Shown one piece after another: positions 33,432 to 39,874 of a stretch of DNA of 39,874 nt. Both the position numbers and the translations under genes were made by a program. The notes beneath the pieces are model-generated. The model had not been told where the DNA came from. It did not search any database and was given only the letters and a program-made list of their open reading frames with translations. The number at the start of each line of letters is the position of its first letter. Within the stretch, counting starts at the first letter, position 1. Origin of the DNA: Chthoniobacter flavus (lineage in GTDB: Bacteria; Verrucomicrobiota; Verrucomicrobiia; Chthoniobacterales; JACTMZ01); contig CAMDUL010000002.1 in assembly GCA_945878135.1 (NCBI GenBank), forward strand, positions 143,349 to 183,222, written 5' to 3'.

Positions 33432-34949
33432 TCAGCGGGCAAAATAACGTTGGATCGCCTCGACCAGGCCCGGAACATCGTGGCGCGCCGCCTCGATAGC
33501 GGGACAGGCCCCGCATTCTTCCAGGGTCCGGGTCGTGACCGGTCCGATACTGGCAAACTTCACGCCGCTTGGCAGCGGTAATTTGAGGGCGTGAAAATTG
33601 CGGACGGTGGAAGCGCTGGTGAAAACCACCAGGTCGGCCCCCTCGGAGACCAGCCGCTCGCGGGCCCGCGTGCGGTCGTCGGTCTCCGGCACCGTGCGGT
33701 AGGCGATGGCCTCGTCGACGATGGCCCCCATCTTGGACAGCGCGGAGGCCAGTTCGCCGCTCGTTTCGGCGGGGCGGACGACGAGCATCTTCACGTTTTC
33801 CACGCCGGTCTGCTGGCGGAAAGTCTCGGCCAGGGAAGCGGCATGGAAATTTTCCGCCGTGAGGTCGACGTGGTAATGGCGTTCCTTGAGGCGCTGCGCC
33901 GTGGCCGCGCCCACCGCGGCGAACCTCGTCCCCCCGATCTCGCGCGCGTCGTCATAAAGTTTGTCGAAGATTTCGAAAAAGACGTCGACCCCGTTGGCGC
34001 TGGTGAAAACGAGCCATTCGTAGGTATGCGCATCCTGCACCAACTCGGCGAACTCGCGCAGGTCCGGCGGCGGTTCGCGTTTGATCAAAGGCATCTCCAG
34101 GACGTCCGCACCGAGGTCGCGCAACGCGGCGGACAACTTCGAAGCCTGCGCCCTGCTGCGGGTCACCACGAGGCGCCGGCCGGCGAGCGGACGCGCCATG
34201 GCCGCGAGCAGGTCGGGAGCCAGTGCCACCACGTCGCCGAAGATGACCACGGCAGGGGCCGCGAGTCCGGATTCCCGCGCACGCGCCGAAATATCGGCGA
34301 CCGGCCCGGTCACCGTCTGCTGGTCACCGCGCGTGGCCTGACGAATGACCGCGGCGGGAGTCTGCGCGGGCAGTCCACCGCGCATCATGGCCTCGGTGAT
34401 GCCCCCCAAGTGCTCCATACCCATGAGCATCACCTTCGTTCCCGGCGCCGCGCCGGTCTGCGCGTAAAACTCCGCCGCATCCTCCTCCGCGGGGTCGCGG
34501 TGTCCGCTGAAAATGGTCAAAGCCGTGTTGATCGTGCGCATGGTCACCGGAATCCCCGCCGCGGCCGGACCCGCGATGGCCGAACTGATGCCCGGAACCG
34601 CCTCGAACCGCAGGCCCGCCCGGGCCAGTTCGAGCGCCTCTTCGGCCCCGCGGGCGAAAACGAACGGATCCCCGCCTTTGAGCCGCACCACACAGTGACC
34701 CGCTTTGGTTTTCGCCACGAGCAGCCGGTTGATCTGGTCCTGCGGCATGCTGTGGTCGCCGGATTTTTTGCCCGCGTAGATCATTTCCGCGCGCTCCGGA
34801 GCGAAGGCCAGCAGCTCGGGATTGACCAAATTGTCATAAACCACGACGTCGGCGCGCCCGAGCAATTCGCGTCCGCGCAAGGTGAGCAGACCGGGATCAC
34901 CGGGTCCTGCACCGACCAGATAACAAATGCCTTCCTTCTTATTTGCCAT
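33432..34949 (-). CDS. cobA/hemD: Uroporphyrinogen-III C-methyltransferase/synthase fusion
   Basis: The 505-residue product joins two enzymes. Residues 1-245 are the methyltransferase (SUMT) with LVGAGPGDPGLLTLRG, VVRLKGGDPFVFARGAEE and VPGISSAIAGPAAAGIPVT; it makes precorrin-2 for sirohaem or cobalamin. Residues 255-505 are uroporphyrinogen-III synthase (LAGRRLVVTRSRAQASKLSAAL, then VFTSANGVDVFFE, then FTSASTVRNF). Such fusions are common in several phyla. The order synthase-after-methyltransferase gives a direct route from hydroxymethylbilane. The ATG at 34949 overlaps hemC by 11 bases. Confidence 0.95.
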   Translation of the reverse strand: MANKKEGICYLVGAGPGDPGLLTLRGRELLGRADVVVYDNLVNPELLAFAPERAEMIYAGKKSGDHSMPQDQINRLLVAKTKAGHCVVRLKGGDPFVFARGAEEALELARAGLRFEAVPGISSAIAGPAAAGIPVTMRTINTALTIFSGHRDPAEEDAAEFYAQTGAAPGTKVMLMGMEHLGGITEAMMRGGLPAQTPAAVIRQATRGDQQTVTGPVADISARARESGLAAPAVVIFGDVVALAPDLLAAMARPLAGRRLVVTRSRAQASKLSAALRDLGADVLEMPLIKREPPPDLREFAELVQDAHTYEWLVFTSANGVDVFFEIFDKLYDDAREIGGTRFAAVGAATAQRLKERHYHVDLTAENFHAASLAETFRQQTGVENVKMLVVRPAETSGELASALSKMGAIVDEAIAYRTVPETDDRTRARERLVSEGADLVVFTSASTVRNFHALKLPLPSGVKFASIGPVTTRTLEECGACPAIEAARHDVPGLVEAIQRYFAR

Positions 34950-35850
34950 GCAACTTCCTCGCCACAGCTTTGCCCAAGCCTGCCGGATCGTCGATCGGGC
35001 CCTCGAGCACGGCATGTTTGGGCGCCGCGTCCGTGGCGTCAAACAGAACCGCCTCCAAGCGCAAAATCCCGCCCTGCACCGTGCCGAGCGCGCCCAGGGC
35101 CAGATGGCAACCCCCGCCCAGCTCGCGCAAGACCGCCCGCTCGGCCCCGACCGCCACCGCTGTCTCATGGTGATGAAGCGCCGCGACAATCTCCGCAGCA
35201 CGGTCGTCGTCCTCGCGCACTTCGATGGCCATGGCTCCCTGCCCCGGGGCGGGCAGGAAACCCGGCAGCGGTGAGACGTGGAGGGTTCCGCCGGCCACCT
35301 CGACCGGTCCCGACGTGGCAAAACCAAGCCGCGCCAGACCGGCCGCGGCCAGGATGACCGCGTCGAACTCACCGGACGCCGCTTTGCCCAGACGGGTCGG
35401 CACATTCCCGCGCACGAACGCCATTTGCACATCGCCGCGCAAAGCCTGCATCATGGCGCAGCGACGCGGACTCCCCGTGCCGAGCCGTGCGCCGGCAGGC
35501 AGTCCATCGACCCCGCCCGGGTGACGGCTGACCAAGACATCATGGGCCTCGCCGCGAGGCGCGATGGCCGCGATCCGCAGCCCCGCGGGGGATTCCACCG
35601 GCAAATCTTTGAGGCTGTGCACCGCGGCATCGGCACGTCCGTCGAGCACCGCACGTTGCAATTCCTTGGTGAAAACGCCGGTCCCGCCGAGCACGGTCAA
35701 CTCCGCCTCGGGATGCAGGTCACCCGTGGTGCGGACAACCTCCTCGCCAAAACGCAGCTCCAGCCACACCTTGCCCAATTCCCCGATGACGAGTTGCGTC
35801 TGACGGCGGGCCAACTCGCTGCCCCGCGTGGCGAGGATGAAGTCTGTCAT
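34939..35850 (-). CDS. hemC: Porphobilinogen deaminase
   Basis: A 303-residue enzyme linking four porphobilinogens into hydroxymethylbilane. ATRGSELARRQTQLV opens the first domain, HSLKDLP carries catalytic Asp82, GTGSPRR and RGNVPTRLGK bind substrate, and Cys248 in GGGCHLALGAL anchors the dipyrromethane cofactor. Length and motifs are standard. The ATG at 35850 is chosen because the family begins at TDFILATRGS. It lies five bases after hemA. Confidence 0.96.
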   Translation of the reverse strand: MTDFILATRGSELARRQTQLVIGELGKVWLELRFGEEVVRTTGDLHPEAELTVLGGTGVFTKELQRAVLDGRADAAVHSLKDLPVESPAGLRIAAIAPRGEAHDVLVSRHPGGVDGLPAGARLGTGSPRRCAMMQALRGDVQMAFVRGNVPTRLGKAASGEFDAVILAAAGLARLGFATSGPVEVAGGTLHVSPLPGFLPAPGQGAMAIEVREDDDRAAEIVAALHHHETAVAVGAERAVLRELGGGCHLALGALGTVQGGILRLEAVLFDATDAAPKHAVLEGPIDDPAGLGKAVARKLHGK

Positions 35851-35855
35851 AATGT

Positions 35856-36875
35856 TCAGGCCGCGGCCGGCCACACTCCGGCGCTTCCGGCCCGGAATTC
35901 GTCCGCCTGCGCGGCGACCAGAGCCTCGGCCCGCTCCACCTCCGCGGCGCGCAGTGATTCACCTTCCCGCGCGATGGCTTCGAGGGCATCGACATCGTGC
36001 AGCACCACGCCGGGCAAATGACGGATGCCCGGATCGAAATCGCGCGGCACAGCCAAATCGAGGAGAAACAAAGGCCGTCCCTCGCGCACGGCGAGCACCG
36101 GCGCGAGTTCGCCGGCGGAGAGCAGACGTTCGGAGGCGGCCGCGCTCGCGATGACGATATCCGCCGTGGCCAGATGGTCCCGCCAGTGGGCGAATTCCAC
36201 CGGATGTCCGCCCAGCGCCCCGGCCAAGGCCTCGGCCCGGGAGGCCGTGCGGTTGGAAATGAGCAATTCTTTGAGTCCCCGCGTGCACAGACTGCGCGCC
36301 ACACCCTCGCCTGCTTCGCCCGCCCCGAGGAGCAAGGCCCGGCAAGAGGACAAATCGCCGAGCACGGACGAAGCCAGCCGCGCCGCAGCCGAACCGACCG
36401 AGACAACCCCGCGACCCAGCGCCGTCCCGGTGCGCACGATCTTGGCCACGCGGAAAGTTTGCTGGAAAAGGTGGTTGAGTCGCCCCGCGGTATGGCCCGC
36501 GCCGAACGCCACGGCGTAGGCATCCTTGACCTGCCCGAGAATTTCCGTTTCGCCCAGCACCATGGAATCAAGCCCCGCGGCCACGCGGAACAGGTGCCGC
36601 ACGGCAGCGTCGTCTTCGAGCCGGTAAAACGGCGCTTCCTGCGCCGAACGCCGGCGCAGGAAATCCTCCGCCACCGCCATGGCCGCACCGGCATCAGCCG
36701 CGGCACCATAGATCTCCACGCGATTGCAGGTGGAGAGCAGGACCGCTTCGCGCAACCCGGCCGACTCGCGCAAAGCCGAAAGGACAGCCGGCGTTTCCGG
36801 TTCCGGCACGGCGAAAAGCTCCCGCAGGGAAACCGCCGCGGTGTGGTGGCTCAGGCCGAGACAGAACAATTGCAT
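35856..36875 (-). CDS. hemA: Glutamyl-tRNA reductase, short form
   Basis: The 339-residue protein reduces glutamyl-tRNA to glutamate-1-semialdehyde, the committed step of the C5 haem route. The catalytic domain has GLSHHTAAVSLRE and LLSTCNRVEIY with Cys50, and GETEILGQVKDAY; the NADPH domain has LLLGAGEAGEGVARSLC and ISNRTASRAEAL. It stops after the spinal helix region (RAAEVERAEALVAAQADEFRA), so the C-terminal dimerisation domain of the usual 410-430 residue enzyme is missing. Chlamydial HemA is similarly short. The gene heads the operon; the start ATG at 36875 fits the family. Confidence 0.94.
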   Translation of the reverse strand: MQLFCLGLSHHTAAVSLRELFAVPEPETPAVLSALRESAGLREAVLLSTCNRVEIYGAAADAGAAMAVAEDFLRRRSAQEAPFYRLEDDAAVRHLFRVAAGLDSMVLGETEILGQVKDAYAVAFGAGHTAGRLNHLFQQTFRVAKIVRTGTALGRGVVSVGSAAARLASSVLGDLSSCRALLLGAGEAGEGVARSLCTRGLKELLISNRTASRAEALAGALGGHPVEFAHWRDHLATADIVIASAAASERLLSAGELAPVLAVREGRPLFLLDLAVPRDFDPGIRHLPGVVLHDVDALEAIAREGESLRAAEVERAEALVAAQADEFRAGSAGVWPAAA

Positions 36876-36967
36876 GGGCGATCGGCGAGACTACCGGCCG
36901 GCAACGGACCACGCAAGGCGTCCGCTTTTCACTGGCACGCACCATGCCCGCGTGCGACAAGTCCCCC

Positions 36968-37465
36968 ATGCGCCGTCTCCTCCCCGTCGCACTGGGTGCC
37001 CTCCTGCTGGCCGGCTGCGCCACCGGGCGCAAACTGCCCGACTACGAGAAACCTCTGGCCCGCGCGCCCGTCCAGCAGGTGCGCACCACGGCCTACACGC
37101 ACACCGAGGCGGATCATATCGAACACGGACGCAAAACGGCCGCCGGCACGACGCTGCGCCGCGGCGGGATCAACAGTGCCGCCGCCGACTGGTCGCGCTG
37201 GCCGCTCGGGACCAAATTCCAGCTCGTCGAGACCGGCGAAGTCTATGAAGTCGACGATTACGGCTGGGCCCTGGCCGGAACCAACACCATCGACCTTTAC
37301 CAGCCGACGCGCGGGCACATGAACCGCTGGGGCGTGCGCCGCGTCACCATCGAGATCCTCGAATGGGGCGACCCGCAGAGCAGCTACGCCATCCTCAAAC
37401 CGCGCGACAAACACCGCCATGTCAAACGCATGGTCCGCCAGCTCGAAGACCGCTACGCGCTGTAG
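36968..37465 (+). CDS. 3D-domain lipoprotein
   Basis: A 165-residue protein with a lipobox: MRRLLPVALGALLLAGC, Cys17 being the lipidated residue. The mature part is a 3D domain, named for three aspartates, with AADWSRWPLGTKFQL, EVDDYGWALAG and NTIDLYQP, ending VRRVTIEILEWG. The fold is the catalytic double-psi barrel shared with MltA transglycosylases, so a role in peptidoglycan turnover is plausible but unproven. The ATG at 36968 starts directly before the lipoprotein signal; the upstream ATG at 36944 adds an acidic extension that would weaken it. It is divergent from hemA and followed by a family A repeat. Confidence 0.85.
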   Translation: MRRLLPVALGALLLAGCATGRKLPDYEKPLARAPVQQVRTTAYTHTEADHIEHGRKTAAGTTLRRGGINSAAADWSRWPLGTKFQLVETGEVYEVDDYGWALAGTNTIDLYQPTRGHMNRWGVRRVTIEILEWGDPQSSYAILKPRDKHRHVKRMVRQLEDRYAL

Positions 37466-37497
37466 ACCGTTTCCCCATCTTGTAACTTTAATGGCCA

Positions 37498-37526
37498 GGC
37501 ACCGACGGTCATAGACCGCCGCTACA
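37498..37526 (-). repeat. REP-like hairpin, family A, copy 2
   Basis: Read on the minus strand this 29-base copy has the stem CGGTC/GACCG around TAT, with the shared TGTAGCGGCGG opening and GTCGGTGCC end. It lies 32 bases after the lipoprotein stop. Confidence 0.7.
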
Positions 37527-37550
37527 TTATTTCGCGAAAATAGTCCCATT

Positions 37551-37579
37551 CCTCCGTGTCCTCGGCGTCCTCTGCGGTT
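37551..37579 (-). repeat. Imperfect 9-base periodic repeat
   Basis: On the minus strand the segment reads CCGCAGAGGACGCCGAGG then ACACGGAGG. Three GAGGA units recur every nine bases, directly before the symporter gene. I recognise near-identical short repeats as scattered in many bacterial genomes; that is recall, not a search. Confidence 0.45.
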
Positions 37580-37596
37580 AAAACTTTCCGTGCCGC

Positions 37597-38883
<1,287 letters not shown>

Positions 38884-39081
38884 GGAGTTTGCAGTGTTGC
38901 CTAAGGGCCGTTTGGTCGCTGAGGCCACCTATCTACGTCCGCCGAAGCGGACTGCGGTTCGAAGACTCGGCTCAGTGTTCAGTCCTTGAACTCCCGGCGG
39001 ACCGCACCGTGCCCGGCGGGTAGTGTCTTTTTCGCAGGAATAATCCGTCTCCAACTGGAACCGGAGGTCGGTCGGCCGGAG

Positions 39082-39138
39082 ATGGCCCATAGTCCCCGAA
39101 CCCGCGCGCGGGCGGGTGTGTGCCGGGAGTAACCGGGG
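39082..39138 (+). repeat. 58-base structured element, copy 1 (diverged)
   Basis: Contains GTCCCCGAACCCGCGC and ends GGGAGTAACCGGGG. The inner ACCCGC/GCGGGT stem is kept, but the outer stem is eroded. Confidence 0.55.
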
Positions 39139-39161
39139 TTATCATCCGTGCAAGGGGGAAA

Positions 39162-39190
39162 AGCACCGACGCTCATAGAGCGCCGCTACA
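39162..39190 (-). repeat. REP-like hairpin, family A, copy 3
   Basis: This copy has the stem CGCTC/GAGCG around TAT. It forms the first arm of an inverted pair, followed by a 14-base spacer (CCTCGACGAAAAAT) and a broken second arm. Confidence 0.7.
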
Positions 39191-39204
39191 CCTCGACGAA
39201 AAAT

Positions 39205-39280
39205 TGTCGCGGCGCGTCAGCCGAGGCTTGGCGAGACAGGCTGAAGCAAAGCGAAGCCAACTGATATGACCGTCGCTGCC
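39205..39280 (+). repeat. Second arm of inverted pair, split by a 49-base insert
   Basis: TGTCGCGGCGC (39205-39215) begins the arm and TATGACCGTCGCTGCC (39265-39280) ends it. The bases between (39216-39264), beginning GTCAGCCGAGGCTTGG, replace two bases of the expected hairpin. Confidence 0.55.
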
Positions 39281-39293
39281 TAAAAACACCTCG

Positions 39294-39352
39294 AGTTAGT
39301 CGGGAGTCCCTGAACCCGCGCGTTGGCGGGTGTGGTTGGGGAGTAACTGGGG
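39294..39352 (+). repeat. 58-base structured element, copy 2
   Basis: Outer arms AGTTAGTC and GAGTAACT (one mismatch) and inner stem ACCCGC/GCGGGT around GCGTTG. Confidence 0.6.
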
Positions 39353-39390
39353 TCGGCGTCGACGGCGAGCCTGGGCAGGCAGAGGTCAGA

Positions 39391-39534
39391 AAGCCACGGA
39401 TGGAAGAGGATGACAGAAGATGGTGTTCGCGCCGCTGACACGGCGCAAACACAGTCTCCGGACTGAAGCTTTGAGCGGGGCGCGTGTCAGCGCGCCCCGC
39501 TCTATCCTCTGCTATCTTCTTCCATCCGTGGCTT
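39391..39534. mobile_element. MITE-like three-hairpin element, complete copy
   Basis: The ends are 30-base inverted repeats (AAGCCACGGATGGAAGA at the outer edge; 26 of 30 match). Inside are three hairpins: GCGCCG/CGGCGC, CAGTC/GACTG and a perfect 12-bp GAGCGGGGCGCG/CGCGCCCCGCTC at 39473-39502. It has no coding capacity. I did not see a clear target-site duplication. Confidence 0.6.
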
Positions 39535-39568
39535 GTCTTTATTCCTTTTCGAGAGATTAACTTCCGCG

Positions 39569-39627
39569 AGTTACTCGGGAGTCCCTGAACCCGCACGTTG
39601 GCGGGTGTGTGCTGGGAGTAACTGGGG
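39569..39627 (+). repeat. 58-base structured element, copy 3
   Basis: The outer stem AGTTACTC/GAGTAACT is perfect, and the inner stem ACCCGC/GCGGGT encloses ACGTTG. A fragment of the outer edge also appears near 39734. Confidence 0.62.
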
Positions 39628-39650
39628 TTACCGTCCCCGCCAGGGGGAAA

Positions 39651-39722
39651 GGCACCGACGCTCATAGAGCGCCGCTACACCTCGACGAAAACTTGTAGCG
39701 GCGCTCTATGAGCGTCGCTGCC
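39651..39722. repeat. REPIN-like inverted pair of family A hairpins
   Basis: Two 29-base family A copies (39651-39679 minus, 39694-39722 plus) face each other across a 14-base spacer (CCTCGACGAAAACT). The arms differ at one position. This is the arrangement described for REPINs, which RAYT enzymes mobilise. Confidence 0.72.
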
Positions 39723-39755
39723 TGAAAACACTTCGAGTTACTGGGGAGGCAAATA

Positions 39756-39874
39756 GAAGAGGATGACAGAAGATGGTGTTCGCGCCGCTGACACGGCGCA
39801 AACATAGTCTCCGGACTGAAGCTTTGAGCGGGGCGCGTGTCAGCGTGCCCCGCTCTTTCCTCTGCTATCTTCCT
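39756..39874. mobile_element. MITE-like three-hairpin element, second copy cut by window end
   Basis: From GAAGAGGATGACAGAAGATG to the edge, about 115 of 119 bases match 39403-39521. The outer GCCACGGATG end is missing on the left, where AAATA stands instead. One change in the long stem turns a G-C pair into a G-T pair on the plus strand. Confidence 0.6.

Larger units (their letters stand above)
38884..39874. other. Gene-free region filled with structured repeats
   Basis: No gene is convincing in these 991 bases. From 39082 onward nearly all of the DNA belongs to repeats: three copies of a 58-base hairpin element, two inverted family A pairs, and one and most of another three-hairpin element. 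Positions 38884-39081 hold a GTCCGC-CGAA-GCGGAC hairpin (38937-38952) that may end the symporter message, and nothing else that I recognise. Confidence 0.6.

Noticed and set aside
38950-39010. tRNA-like GGTTCGAAGAC segment
   Set aside because: No matching acceptor stem, D arm or anticodon arm could be laid around it. No tRNA or rRNA gene was recognised in the window.
39473-39502. Ordinary intrinsic terminator
   Set aside because: The 12-bp stem is strong but has no T-run on either side and is part of a repeated element with inverted ends.
38972-39665. Small minus-strand frames in the right-end repeats
   Set aside because: They are translated hairpin repeats; similar peptides arise from each copy (MSVGAFPP twice), so they reflect DNA duplication, not genes.
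39031-39874. CRISPR-like array at the right edge
   Set aside because: The repeats are palindromic, of several kinds, unevenly spaced, and have no cas genes nearby.

Overview
This is a GC-rich bacterial chromosome segment that most likely comes from the Verrucomicrobiota. The evidence is two secreted proteins with PEP-CTERM sorting tails, paired planctomycete/verrucomicrobial-type SGNH-TPR membrane proteins, a short HemA without the usual C-terminal dimerisation domain, a CobA-HemD fusion, and starts that mostly lack Shine-Dalgarno motifs. I cannot place it below phylum from sequence alone.

Layout. Positions 1-3448 are minus-strand: the 5' end of ffh (cut by the window edge), purB, a 64-residue small protein, a DUF502 membrane protein and an ExoD-like membrane protein. 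Positions 3540-7947 are plus-strand: ftsK, a RodZ-like HTH membrane protein and rimO. Positions 8009-14765 are minus-strand: a TPR protein, pheA, scpB and a giant secreted endonuclease I. Positions 14908-22784 are an accessory stretch: a Sel1-repeat protein, two PEP-CTERM proteins, a Y1/HUH (RAYT-like) transposase with its own hairpin repeats, and two homologous SGNH-TPR proteins. Positions 22917-24286 hold rplM-rpsI and a small secreted protein. Positions 24290-27322 are minus-strand: ribBA, ribH, nusB, ftsY. A D,D-carboxypeptidase-like protein and a phosphofructokinase (27424-29435, plus) meet a tight minus-strand operon (36875 to 29461): hemA-hemC-cobA/hemD followed, almost without gaps, by a GT2 glycosyltransferase, an asparagine-synthase-like amidotransferase and a GT4 glycosyltransferase. 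The right end has a 3D-domain lipoprotein, a dicarboxylate/amino-acid symporter, and about 1 kb of gene-free DNA packed with structured repeats.

How it works together. Most genes are housekeeping: translation and protein targeting (L13, S9, RimO, FtsY, Ffh, NusB), chromosome segregation (FtsK, ScpB), riboflavin, haem/corrin, phenylalanine and purine synthesis, glycolysis and wall turnover. The GT2-AsnB-GT4 block, ExoD-like protein, SGNH proteins and PEP-CTERM proteins suggest surface glycan and sorted exoproteins, although no exosortase lies in the window.

The most unusual signal is in the repeats. A 29-bp REP-like hairpin family occurs at least five times with compensating stem changes. Two copies form a REPIN-like inverted pair, and a second pair is split by a 49-bp insert. 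A second hairpin family with a GGGA loop overlaps stop codons. A RAYT-like HUH transposase is bracketed by 30-bp direct repeats that each carry an 8-bp hairpin. A roughly 145-bp, three-hairpin, MITE-like element with 30-bp inverted ends is present at least 1.8 times at the right edge.
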